Shown one piece after another: positions 29,924 through 38,450 of a stretch of DNA of 64,000 nt. This DNA is from Terracoccus luteus. GTDB lineage: Bacteria; Actinomycetota; Actinomycetes; Actinomycetales; Dermatophilaceae. The position numbers and the translations under genes are program-made. Within the stretch, counting starts at the first letter, position 1; each line of letters begins with the position of its first letter. The notes under the pieces are model-generated. The model ran no database searches and had not been told where the DNA came from. It saw nothing but the letters and a program-made list of their open reading frames with translations. The stretch is taken from contig NZ_RBXT01000001.1 of assembly GCF_003635045.1 (NCBI RefSeq), positions 3,162,001 to 3,226,000 of the forward strand, read 5' to 3'.

Positions 29924-32900
29924 TTACCACTTCATCGTGGGGCCAGCAGGCCGCATTGATTCCGGGGGCTCGACCTGCGGCCATGAGTCCCGAATGTTGC
30001 GCCGGCGGCCCATTTCGCCAACGAGTGCACCATTCCAATGACTGAGGAGATCGGCACTGCTCGCGCTCACATTGCGTTTCCAGCGGTCGCGGACAGCCAC
30101 GTCGTCGAGATCTATCCCGAAGCGTTCGGCGTGGTGCATGCGAGCGATCAGGGGTCGCAGAGTGTCGGTCTTCTTCGCGTGGTCGATCTCGGCCTCTGTC
30201 ACCCCGGCGGTCCTGAGAATGTCGAGGTAGCGGTCTTCGCGACGAGCCTCGAGGACTGCGGCACCTTCGGCGGCCAGTCTGCTCGGACTAGCCACGGCAG
30301 CGGCTTCAGCGACGCGCGTCGCGGTCGCTGAAGTGTCCGATCCGGGCCTCGCTAGGACCGCCTTGAGCACCTGGACGGGTTGCATGGGCTCGATGTCGTC
30401 GTGCGCGGTCGCAACGTCCGGGTCGTGCATCGTGTCGACGTAGAGCCGGTTCGACTCCCGTCCCCTGGTGGCCATGACGTACAGCGGCTCCCGGGTCGTG
30501 GTCGCCGTCACGTATGCGTGGGCGGTGTCGACGGTTCGGCCTTGGGCACGGTGAGCAGTGGTGGCGTAGCCCAGCTCGACATGCTCACACACATAGTCCG
30601 CGGGAAGCGTCACGGCGCGCCCGCCCACCGGCCTGCGGGCCCGGATGGATCCATCGGTGAAGGTCTCGGTGACGATCCACTGATCGCCGTTCTTGACCCA
30701 CTCCCCTACCTGGGCGGAGGCGCCATTCCGAGCTTCGCCGGTGACGATGTCGCGTTGGTTCAGCCGCGTGACGATGTGATCGCCCTCGCCGATGGTGGTG
30801 CCGGCCCTGACCGTGATGCCCTCCTCAGAGACGTCGCCGGTGGTGACGCGGTGTGCGCGGGCACGCGTGTTGAGGTCGGTGACGGTCTGGGCGTCGGCCG
30901 CGATCATGAGGGAGGTGCGCCTTGCGGTGACGTCGGCTTGCCATGCGGTGAATAGCGCGTCGAGGACGGCATCTCGGTCGCCGCCTATGACGCGGCCGTG
31001 CTTGTCGTACTCGTCCGCGGCTGCGGGGCGCCCGGTGCGCAGCTTCAGGGAGGCGTCGCGCTCCCATTCTTTTCGGAAGCGGCGCACGTCGTGCAGCTGC
31101 GGCGCGTCATCGCGGTCGGTCGCGAGCAGCTTGAACGCTCCCCCGGCCTGCACCGGTGACAGTTGGGCCCAGTCCCCGACGAGCAGCACCTTGGCACCCG
31201 CCGCATTGGCCGCGGTAGCGATCTGGTCGACCTCGAGGGTTCCGACCATGCTCGCTTCATCGATGATGACCAGCTGCCCGGGACGCAGCCGCCAGCGATT
31301 GATGTCGTCGGAGGCACGACGCGCCTCAAGAGCCATGGCACGCGTGCGCAAAGAGGGGCTGGCACGGTCCAGCCGGGCGCGCAGCCGGTCGAGACGCGCT
31401 TGTCGTTCGGGCAGTCGGGCATGCTCGGTGAGCCACTTGGCCGTGTTCTCCGTCTGCACCCCGACGGCGTCGGCGAGGACCTCGGCAGCCGCCGCGGACG
31501 GCGCGAGCCCGACCACGCTTCCCGGCCCGAACGTCGCTTCCCAGACCGCGCGGACTCCGGCCATCGTCGTGGACTTGCCCGTCCCAGCCGGCCCGACGAG
31601 CACGTCTAGGCTCCGTCCGGAACCAGCCACACGGCATACGGCATCGGCCTGCTCCGCGGACAGCGGATGGTCACGGCCCGGCAGCGGCTGTGCCGCCGCT
31701 ACGGCCGCGGAATGCTCATCCACGGCGGGTGAACCGACCGAGCGACCGGCGTCGAGGAGACGCTGCTCGGCGTCGATGACCTCACGGCTGGTGTACTTGA
31801 TCGAGTCTCGAGGACGGAACCGCGACGTGCCGTCCGGTCGGAGCAGTCCATCCGGAAGCAGCTCGAGTCCCGCGTCGTTTGGGGTACGGCGGACGGCACG
31901 GGTGAGCGCGATGTCGGCGACGTGCTCTGCGGTCGCGACGCGCTCGTCGGGAGTAATGAAGCGAACGCCGGCGACCTGCCGAAGGACCTCCGCGAGGATG
32001 TTGGCGCGCGTGAAAGTAGCTCGCTTGGCTGCCACGTTCTCGAGGGCGACACGCGCGGCGTCGGCGAGGATCTCCTCCGCCAGATCCGAGGGCCGCAACC
32101 GCGGAAGGTCGTTACGGTCGGCGAGGCTCGCGACCCACGCCTGCTGCACCTCTGTGGATGCGCCGACGTGCGGCTCGGCGCGCTTACGCCAACCGCCGAC
32201 CATCTCCGACAGCGGCCGTAGGTGCTTGTCGGGTCGAGTGGCGAGGGTGGCCTGCTGCCGCAGTTGGAGCACCTCCCGGACGGTCGGCTGCCGACCGTGC
32301 GATGCCACGAACTGCTCGACGAGGACATCCTTGGCGACCTCGATCTCCGTGCTGCGCTGAGAGAACTCCGCTCGCAACGCCTTCCCGACCCCGGTGACCT
32401 CCCACTTCTCCACCCCGGAATGCCGCCGGGCCTCCGGCGCCCACCCATACCCGAGGTCGGCCGTGACCAGGTCGGACAGGACGCCGTTGTACAGCTCAGA
32501 CAGTCCGACCGCGGCCCGGAACATCGCTTTACTGTCGAGGGTGCGCCAGCCGCCGTCGGACACCGCCTGCACTCGGTTGAGCACGACGACATGGGTGTGC
32601 AGTTGCGGGTCCCCGGCGCGGGAGTCCCAGTGCTCGAACGCGGCAGCGACCACCCCGCGGACGTCGTCCGAGACGACCCCGCCGCGTCCGGTGCGCGTTG
32701 CAAACACCCGCTCCTCCGCGTGCCCGATCACGAACTCCAACGCCGCCTGGTGCGCCGCGCGGATCCGGGCCCGGGTCGGCTCGTCGGCGAGAGCCCATGC
32801 CACCGACACCGACTTCGGCGCGGAGAAGGTCAGGTCGAACCCGGCCACCGTCTTGGGCGTCTTCCGCGCCCGGCCCAGAGCGTCGACGTAGGCCGTCCGG

Positions 32901-33181
32901 CTGATGCCCGGGGACCGTCCCAGCGGAACGCCGGTGGCCGGGTCCTGCAGCATTCCAAGCATTCGCCACAGCTGCTCCTCGGTCACGACCGAGCCGGGAG
33001 CGATGCCGCTTCCACCGTCCAAGCCGGCCAAGCCGCGGCCGAGGAACCGGCCGCGAGGGGTGCCCACCTGCGTGTAGTAGTCGGTCAGCGGCGACGCAGT
33101 CCGGCCATCGGCGTCGCCGCGAGCGACCGAGGCCATGAGGTACCGGTAGCCGGAGCCCAGCGTCATCCGGCGGATCGACAT
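29924..33181 (-). CDS. MobF-family (TraA/TrwC-like) relaxase-helicase
   Basis: A 1085-aa conjugative relaxase. The N-terminal relaxase domain starts at once (MSIRRMTLGSGYRYLM), contains the catalytic-type tyrosines early (YYTQVG) and the metal-binding histidine motif QLHTHVVVLN near residue 194. A RecD/TraI-type helicase follows with Walker A VGPAGTGKSTTMAG near 530, Walker B IIDEASM, and the later motif GYATTAHRAQGRT. It would nick at an origin of transfer, attach to the 5' end and unwind the strand for mobilisation. I chose ATG 33181; the frame is open further upstream but that part is Arg/Pro-rich and overlaps a better small gene. No coupling ATPase, type IV secretion gene or integrase was seen in the window, so the element is mobilisable at most, or a remnant. 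Confidence 0.88.
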   Translation of the reverse strand: MSIRRMTLGSGYRYLMASVARGDADGRTASPLTDYYTQVGTPRGRFLGRGLAGLDGGSGIAPGSVVTEEQLWRMLGMLQDPATGVPLGRSPGISRTAYVDALGRARKTPKTVAGFDLTFSAPKSVSVAWALADEPTRARIRAAHQAALEFVIGHAEERVFATRTGRGGVVSDDVRGVVAAAFEHWDSRAGDPQLHTHVVVLNRVQAVSDGGWRTLDSKAMFRAAVGLSELYNGVLSDLVTADLGYGWAPEARRHSGVEKWEVTGVGKALRAEFSQRSTEIEVAKDVLVEQFVASHGRQPTVREVLQLRQQATLATRPDKHLRPLSEMVGGWRKRAEPHVGASTEVQQAWVASLADRNDLPRLRPSDLAEEILADAARVALENVAAKRATFTRANILAEVLRQVAGVRFITPDERVATAEHVADIALTRAVRRTPNDAGLELLPDGLLRPDGTSRFRPRDSIKYTSREVIDAEQRLLDAGRSVGSPAVDEHSAAVAAAQPLPGRDHPLSAEQADAVCRVAGSGRSLDVLVGPAGTGKSTTMAGVRAVWEATFGPGSVVGLAPSAAAAEVLADAVGVQTENTAKWLTEHARLPERQARLDRLRARLDRASPSLRTRAMALEARRASDDINRWRLRPGQLVIIDEASMVGTLEVDQIATAANAAGAKVLLVGDWAQLSPVQAGGAFKLLATDRDDAPQLHDVRRFRKEWERDASLKLRTGRPAAADEYDKHGRVIGGDRDAVLDALFTAWQADVTARRTSLMIAADAQTVTDLNTRARAHRVTTGDVSEEGITVRAGTTIGEGDHIVTRLNQRDIVTGEARNGASAQVGEWVKNGDQWIVTETFTDGSIRARRPVGGRAVTLPADYVCEHVELGYATTAHRAQGRTVDTAHAYVTATTTREPLYVMATRGRESNRLYVDTMHDPDVATAHDDIEPMQPVQVLKAVLARPGSDTSATATRVAEAAAVASPSRLAAEGAAVLEARREDRYLDILRTAGVTEAEIDHAKKTDTLRPLIARMHHAERFGIDLDDVAVRDRWKRNVSASSADLLSHWNGALVGEMGRRRNIRDSWPQVEPPESMRPAGPTMKW

Positions 33182-33407
33182 CGTCACACCCTGAACAACC
33201 CTCGCCCGGGGGCACCACCCGGCCCGTCCCTCACCTCGGTGCCAGACGTGTGGGACGAGGAATTGGCTGGTCGCGAGGATGTCAGGCGGGCGAGGGCTGG
33301 CTTCGGTGAGGGCCGCCGTCGGTGTTCGGTGGGGGATGTCCATCGGTGGCACCTGAGTGGGCTCAGCAGCGACGGCCTGGCGAGCCCAAGCTCGGAATGG
33401 CGAGCGG

Positions 33408-33704
33408 TCAGGTCTGCTGCACGGGGCGCAAATGGCGGGCGTCGAGCCAGGTCTGGATCGTGGTCGGTCGAGCATCGTCGTTGACGACGTAGACCACGAG
33501 CGCAGACCACGTGCTGCTGGCTGGGTCCCGGCGCCACTCGACGACGACGCCCGGCCACGGCCCGGGACTCTCCGCCGGCCCTTCGACCCAGCAGTGATGA
33601 CTCGGCTGACGACGCGGCCCGCCCGGCGTGACCACCGGACGGTCGCGCAGCGGCACGCCCCTCCCGCGTCCCATGCCGCCTGCCATCCACCCATTATCGC
33701 CCAT
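33408..33704 (-). CDS. Small hypothetical protein upstream of the relaxase
   Basis: A 98-aa protein, same strand as the relaxase and 226 bp before it. The C-terminal half is well structured: WSALVVYVVNDDARPTTIQT followed by WLDARHLRPV, with strands then a helix. The N-terminus is Gly/Arg-rich. ATG 33704 was chosen; the longer frame upstream reads as proline/arginine-rich non-coding sequence. Short proteins of this look often accompany actinobacterial TraA-type relaxases, but its role is unknown. Confidence 0.6.
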   Translation of the reverse strand: MGDNGWMAGGMGRGRGVPLRDRPVVTPGGPRRQPSHHCWVEGPAESPGPWPGVVVEWRRDPASSTWSALVVYVVNDDARPTTIQTWLDARHLRPVQQT

Positions 33705-33822
33705 GCCGAACAGATGTTCGAGAGCGCTGGGCGGCTCACCCGGTGCCGCCGGACGCTGCCGGGCTGGATGCTGTCCCGGCCATCGGGTTTGCCTCACGTA
33801 TGTACACGACCGAGGAGTCACG

Positions 33823-34101
33823 ATGTCCGAGTCCCTCCCCACCGCCGAATCCGCCCGTGCCCGGCTGCGGGCGGCTCAGAAGTCCGAGTCCGACGCGCTC
33901 AGCGCTGTCACCGCTGCCCTGAGGGTGCGGGACCGTGCGCGGGAGCGGCTCGACCGTGCAGAGACCGCGCTCGGCGAGGCGCAGGTCGCGCTCGTCCAGG
34001 TGTCCGGGCTCGCACGGGCCGAGCGGCTCCTCGGCGAGCCGGTCGGCGCACTCCGGCAGAAGTCTCGAGAGGCCGGGCTCAGACGCTCACAACTCGGATG
34101 A
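33823..34101 (+). CDS. Small coiled-coil hypothetical protein
   Basis: A 92-aa charged, Ala/Arg/Glu-rich protein with heptad-like helices throughout (ARARLRAAQKSESDALSAVT, then ERLDRAETALGEAQVALVQV). A good ribosome site, GAGGAG, stands five bases before ATG 33823, which decides the start. It diverges from the 98-aa gene across 118 bp. It may be an accessory mobilisation protein binding near an origin of transfer, but nothing in the sequence proves this. Confidence 0.55.
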   Translation: MSESLPTAESARARLRAAQKSESDALSAVTAALRVRDRARERLDRAETALGEAQVALVQVSGLARAERLLGEPVGALRQKSREAGLRRSQLG

Positions 34102-34238
34102 CCGCCGTTACGGCCTCGCCCAGGTCGTTCGTCGCTCCCGCCTCAGCCCTCAGGGATGGGCGCATAGGGTTGGAGCCGACTGAGCGGCATACGGGCGCGA
34201 ACGCGTCACTCGACGCCGCAGGGAGGAGCGATCACCCG

Positions 34239-34802
34239 ATGGGCGACCCGGTCGAGACGGATGCATGGCAGGTCCTCGGGGAACGGTCGATCTATGAGAG
34301 CAAGTGGGTCACGCTTGGCAAGGCCGAGGTGGTGCTGCCGTCCGGGCAACACTTCGAGCACCACACGGTGACCATGCCGGAGGCGGCGATGGCGGTCGTC
34401 CTCGATGACGCCCGGGACCACGTGCTGCTCAGCTGGCGACACCGGTTCGTGTCCGACGTCTGGAACTACGAGCTGCCCGGTGGTCTCGTCGAGGCGGGCG
34501 AGGATCCCGCGGCGACGGTGGCGCGGGAGATCGTCGAGGAGACCGGCCACCAGGCCACGTCGATCCGCCACCTGGTGAGCTTTGAGCCTATGGTTGGCAT
34601 GCTGCGGAGCAGGCACCACCTGTTCCTCGCGACGGGAGCCGACCGGGTGGGCGAGCCCAGCGAGCGCGATGAGGGGCACTTCGAGTGGATCCCCGTGACC
34701 GCCGTACCCCGGCTCATCGACGAAGGAAAGATCCTCAACTCAGGGACACTGATCGGCCTGCTGCACCTGCTCGCTTTCGCACCGCGCGCGGATCGCGAGT
34801 AG
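34239..34802 (+). CDS. Nudix hydrolase
   Basis: A 187-aa protein with a full Nudix box: GLVEAGE, seven residues, then REIVEETG, which binds the metal and hydrolyses nucleoside-diphosphate-linked compounds. The surrounding fold, with LSWRHRFVSDVWNYELPGG before the box and a helix-rich tail, is close to ADP-ribose/ADP-sugar pyrophosphatases; substrate is not settled by sequence. ATG 34239 follows GGGAGGAG by ten bases. The last 63 bases overlap the end of the convergent TPR-fusion gene. Nudix genes are often found beside XRE/TPR regulator genes in actinomycetes, which fits the C-terminal part of that neighbour. Confidence 0.88.
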   Translation: MGDPVETDAWQVLGERSIYESKWVTLGKAEVVLPSGQHFEHHTVTMPEAAMAVVLDDARDHVLLSWRHRFVSDVWNYELPGGLVEAGEDPAATVAREIVEETGHQATSIRHLVSFEPMVGMLRSRHHLFLATGADRVGEPSERDEGHFEWIPVTAVPRLIDEGKILNSGTLIGLLHLLAFAPRADRE

Positions 34803-37622
34803 CCGCCGGCGCTGTCGCTCGGAACCGTGCCGCTCGGCCATGCCCAGGGCTCGCTCGGCCTCAGCGGCGGCCGCGTCGAGCTCACCAGCGTTGAGGTATG
34901 CCGTGGCCAGGTCCGTGTGCAGCGACGTGGCTGCGCGCACCGAGTCGCCTTCGGCGCGGCTCGCGACGTTCGCCGCGTCAACGGCCTCGAGGTCGCCGAG
35001 TTTCGCGAGACAGTGCGCACGCCAGCGCGCCAGGTGCTCCTCGGTCAGCATGAGGTAGGGCACCTCGCTGCCGTCCTCAGCCAGCAAGAGGGACGCCGCC
35101 TGATCGAGGCATCGACGAGCGGCTGGTGCGTCGCCAACGCTGGCGTGGCACTCTGCGGCCGCGGCCGCCAGCCAAGACCTCATGACGGGAGGCGTGTTGC
35201 TCGACTGGGCAACAGCGACCTCCACGGATTCGCCTGCCAGCACAGGATGTTCAGTATCGAGGAGAACGAGTCCCTGCTGGGCGACGACGTGCGCCTCGAT
35301 GGACGCGTCGCCGCCTTCGAGCGCTGCCGCCTTGGCCGTCTCGTGGAACTCCCACGCCGACGCGATGTCGGCCCGGTCGAGTGCCTGCCACCCCGCCAGG
35401 GCGGCCGCCTCCGCGAGGGCGCGGGCCACAGCAGGGCGACCGGGGCCGACGGTGCGATGCAGGACTGACGCGATCTGCTGGGTGTGGGCCTCGATCTGCG
35501 CGGCCTGCAGGGCCGACCCGAGGCGCCGATCGAGCAGCCGCAGCATCTGAGTCTGTGCCTCGAAGATCTCCACGAGGTCGCGGTCGACGCGGATCAGTGC
35601 AAACGGCGTCTCGCGCACCTCTGCGACGCGACCGGTCTCGTCGGGTGGCACGAACCCCAGCGCCTCAGCGGGCGCGTCGTAGAGCTCGATGAAAGCCCGT
35701 TGGTAGGCCGGCACCGTGACCGCTCGCTCGCCGGACTCCCAGTAGGCGAACATCCGCTTGAGGGACGGGCCCTCCGGCGCGACACAACCGCCACGAGCCA
35801 CCACGGCCTGGAAGCGACGCATTGCCGCGGCCTGGACAGGGTTGTCAAGAGATTGTCGCAGCGCTTGCCTTGATGTGAGCCGACTTGCAAACAAGGACTC
35901 CATGAGGCACCTAAGACCCGCATACGCTCTCCGCACGCCCGGCCCATCATGGTTTGTCACACCGACATAGTGAAGTAGAATGACGTAACGGATTCGGTTG
36001 GCATCGACTCCTGAACAATATAGATCGCCTAAAGCCCTATCCACATCCGGCCAAAGCGAGGGATCGGCCACCCCTATCCGCCACAATTTGCCGGCCGCGG
36101 TTGCGTCAGGGTCCCAAGCGCCTAAGGGACCTCCGTACGCCCTGATCGCAGTGGTTCGCATGCTTCGCGACGGAGATTGTGCCCATGAAGCCGCCAACCT
36201 ACGGCTGAGTTCTCCATCTCCACCCATGACGAATGGTATGCCCACAGCAAGCCCCGCGGCCTGATTTCCCAAGGGGCGGTCAGACTTGGCCCAGGCGCGG
36301 AGTAATTCACGTTCTACCGTCTTCGGCTCGGCAGCGAACAGAATGCCGGCTGCTATCCCGCATGCGACCGTGGCGGCCTGGGATCCCTCACATGCGAAGT
36401 CTCGTGGCCACATAAGCATCGAGAGTCGGGCGTCCAGATCAAGGTTGTCCCATAACCAAGTGAGGACGGAACGCGTGTCATAAGGTGGGATCATCTCAGT
36501 GATCTCCACGTTCACCGCGCCAAAATGTGTTTGCGCCTCCCGTTTCGCTGATCTCCAAAAGGGGGACCTTTGAGACGAGCCGCCCAATATTTCAAGATTC
36601 GCCTGTGCGCTCTCTCGGGATTCAAGCAGCCGCCTTAGGCGGGTTCCTGCAGTGTGAATCACATCAGCAGATAAGCCTGCTCCGACAGCGGCCGCGATGA
36701 GTTGGGAAATCTCGCCTGGTGATCTGCCCGGCTCGATCCATTCGTTAAGCGCGTTTGCGACGGCGCTACCGCTATGCTCTTCCAGTAATTCGTGCGCAGA
36801 GAACTCTGGGCGCCGCTGAAGAAGCGCTGCCAAGCGAGCGGCATCCACGTAACTGGGCCCATCCATCATGCTCAGCGCCTGCCGAAGTAGTCGCGACTGT
36901 TCGGGGGCGAGCATCACCTGTTCTGCGAGTGCACGCGCGAGTGCCGAAGGCTCAGGCGGGGCAACTGCGACCACCTTGCAGATTGTCTCCAGCCCATGGA
37001 TCTGCGCGTTCTTCTCCGGACTCATGATGAAGACAAGCCACTTGTCGCCGCCAGCTAGCATCGCTCGCAGGTTCGACAGGCGCGCCAAGCTAAGCCCCGT
37101 GACTAGGTTCGCATCGTCCACACCTATGAGCACACCAAGTGATCGAGGCTCTGGGTCACTTACCAGGAATTCGATTGCAGTTATAAGTGTGCTCGCGTCA
37201 GTGTCAGCGGGCAACTCAATGATGCGCTTGGCGCCGCGTTCCAGAAAGCCCATGGCAACACTCGTCCGACGACCGGACGCGCGCTTTCCCACTACTCCAA
37301 CAATGGAATTTGACGAAAGCGCAGCCACAAGATCTCGCTGAGAGGGTGGGGTGAGAAAGGTGGCGGCTGTTGTCCTTGCAAACGCCGTAAGGTCCGTAAT
37401 CTGGATTGGCGGGTCATTGCGTTGGGATATGTTGATGTTACCGTAGATTCTATTGCCAGCGAGGTGGTTCCCTGCGAGAACTCGATCGGCGGCGAGCGTA
37501 TGCACGCGACTGGCAATTTCGTCGACATCGATCCCTTCGGGGGGATCCTCATCATGCTCCAGAGGTTCTTCATCTGTAACGGCGCTGGCGGGCACCCCCG
37601 CTTCGCCCTCCCCCTCCCCCAT
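34740..37622 (-). CDS. Fusion: P-loop-like conflict NTPase with XRE/TPR regulator C-terminus
   Basis: A 960-aa protein that looks like two parts joined. Residues about 35-60 (VLAGNHLAGNRIYGNINIS) resemble the short Gly/Asn-rich linker ahead of many STAND-type NTPases. Residues about 105-260 form a P-loop-like domain, but the Walker A is degenerate (GKRASGRRTS, Arg in place of the catalytic Lys) and the Walker B-like strand is LGVLIGVDD. Helical repeats follow to about 575. From there the sequence changes to that of XRE/TPR regulators: SLKRMFAYWESGERAVTVPAYQ, then LGFVPPDE, and TPR helices to the end. The helix-turn-helix start is missing at the joint. The DNA before about 35890 (the TPR end of the gene) is GC-rich like the chromosome; beyond it GC drops. 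AGGAG stands nine bases before ATG 37622. Confidence 0.72.
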   Translation of the reverse strand: MGEGEGEAGVPASAVTDEEPLEHDEDPPEGIDVDEIASRVHTLAADRVLAGNHLAGNRIYGNINISQRNDPPIQITDLTAFARTTAATFLTPPSQRDLVAALSSNSIVGVVGKRASGRRTSVAMGFLERGAKRIIELPADTDASTLITAIEFLVSDPEPRSLGVLIGVDDANLVTGLSLARLSNLRAMLAGGDKWLVFIMSPEKNAQIHGLETICKVVAVAPPEPSALARALAEQVMLAPEQSRLLRQALSMMDGPSYVDAARLAALLQRRPEFSAHELLEEHSGSAVANALNEWIEPGRSPGEISQLIAAAVGAGLSADVIHTAGTRLRRLLESRESAQANLEILGGSSQRSPFWRSAKREAQTHFGAVNVEITEMIPPYDTRSVLTWLWDNLDLDARLSMLMWPRDFACEGSQAATVACGIAAGILFAAEPKTVERELLRAWAKSDRPLGNQAAGLAVGIPFVMGGDGELSRRLAASWAQSPSRSMRTTAIRAYGGPLGAWDPDATAAGKLWRIGVADPSLWPDVDRALGDLYCSGVDANRIRYVILLHYVGVTNHDGPGVRRAYAGLRCLMESLFASRLTSRQALRQSLDNPVQAAAMRRFQAVVARGGCVAPEGPSLKRMFAYWESGERAVTVPAYQRAFIELYDAPAEALGFVPPDETGRVAEVRETPFALIRVDRDLVEIFEAQTQMLRLLDRRLGSALQAAQIEAHTQQIASVLHRTVGPGRPAVARALAEAAALAGWQALDRADIASAWEFHETAKAAALEGGDASIEAHVVAQQGLVLLDTEHPVLAGESVEVAVAQSSNTPPVMRSWLAAAAAECHASVGDAPAARRCLDQAASLLLAEDGSEVPYLMLTEEHLARWRAHCLAKLGDLEAVDAANVASRAEGDSVRAATSLHTDLATAYLNAGELDAAAAEAERALGMAERHGSERQRRRLLAIRARCESEQVQQADQCP

Positions 37623-37634
37623 CAGAGACGGCTC

Positions 37635-37988
37635 CTAGTGAAGATCATCATGACCATTGATGATTACCGCCACAATGAACTTGGACCCCTTCGCCCCGAG
37701 GATAGCCTCGGTCGCGATTCTCTGTTGCTGTCCTGCTACGTCCTCTGAGAACTCCCGAGGGTCAGTGTTGCTGATCTCGCCGCTCGACGCCTTGGCCTCA
37801 CGCGCCTGGTGAACGACTTCGAGCGTGAGCTCTCGATCTCCGGCTCGAACACGCAACCGCTGCTTACGCTCGGTGGCTGAGTAGGGGGACCTGCCAGCTT
37901 CGCTGGCCGCGACAGCGGGTGTCACGCCCGATCCTGGCCCGAGGGCGGGGAAGGTCACTTCCGCCGCTTTCATGAGTGAGTCGCTCAC
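37635..37988 (-). CDS. Small partner protein of the P-loop/TPR fusion
   Basis: A 117-aa protein 12 bp upstream of the fusion gene in the same direction. It starts at GTG 37988 with a strong AGGAGG four bases away. The N-terminal 50 residues are flexible; the rest reads QRLRVRAGDRELTLEVVHQA, a helix, then KFIVAVIINGHDD. Size and position recall the small constant components that precede effectors in NTP-dependent conflict systems, but the motifs are too weak to name a family. No membrane segment or signal peptide. Confidence 0.6.
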   Translation of the reverse strand: MSDSLMKAAEVTFPALGPGSGVTPAVAASEAGRSPYSATERKQRLRVRAGDRELTLEVVHQAREAKASSGEISNTDPREFSEDVAGQQQRIATEAILGAKGSKFIVAVIINGHDDLH

Positions 37989-38450
37989 AACACCTCCTAG
38001 TTGCCCTGGCGGGGATCCTACTCGGAGCGCGCGACGAAGAGTTCGTAAAGTCCAACAAAGTAGACTTCTTCACTGGGAGTCCGCCCAGCGGTCCCGCACG
38101 CGTCTCCCACGAGGATCCTTGCCCGCCGAAAGCCCCGGGCGGCTCTGAGGCACCGGGGAATATCGTGCCTGACCCTGAAACATGAGGAGCAGCGCCCAAG
38201 AGGGAGGCGCCGCCCACTCGCTCCACAGCGAGATCCGAGGCGGCGACTAGACCCTCCCCGCAGAGGACTTATTGCCGCACGGCCTTCCAGCCAGCCTGCA
38301 CACCATCCACCGTGGCCACGGTGCGCCCTAGCGTGGCTCTTTCCGGGGCCTTTCCGGAAGCAAGTTCTCCATGCCCCAGCAGGGAGATGGCCAATGCGCG
38401 GCGTGAGAACGCTCATGCCGACACCACTGCCGCAAGTTGGGACTTCCCCG
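37989..38450. other. Intergenic stretch without a visible gene
   Basis: These 462 bases separate the kinase gene from the small partner gene. Short open frames on both strands have no ribosome site and Pro/Arg-rich translations. No convincing terminator with a T-run was seen. It presumably holds the promoter of the small partner gene. Confidence 0.5.

Noticed and set aside
33182-33739. Upstream extension of the relaxase frame
   Set aside because: It overlaps the better supported 98-aa gene and lacks relaxase sequence; the conserved N-terminus starts at 33181.
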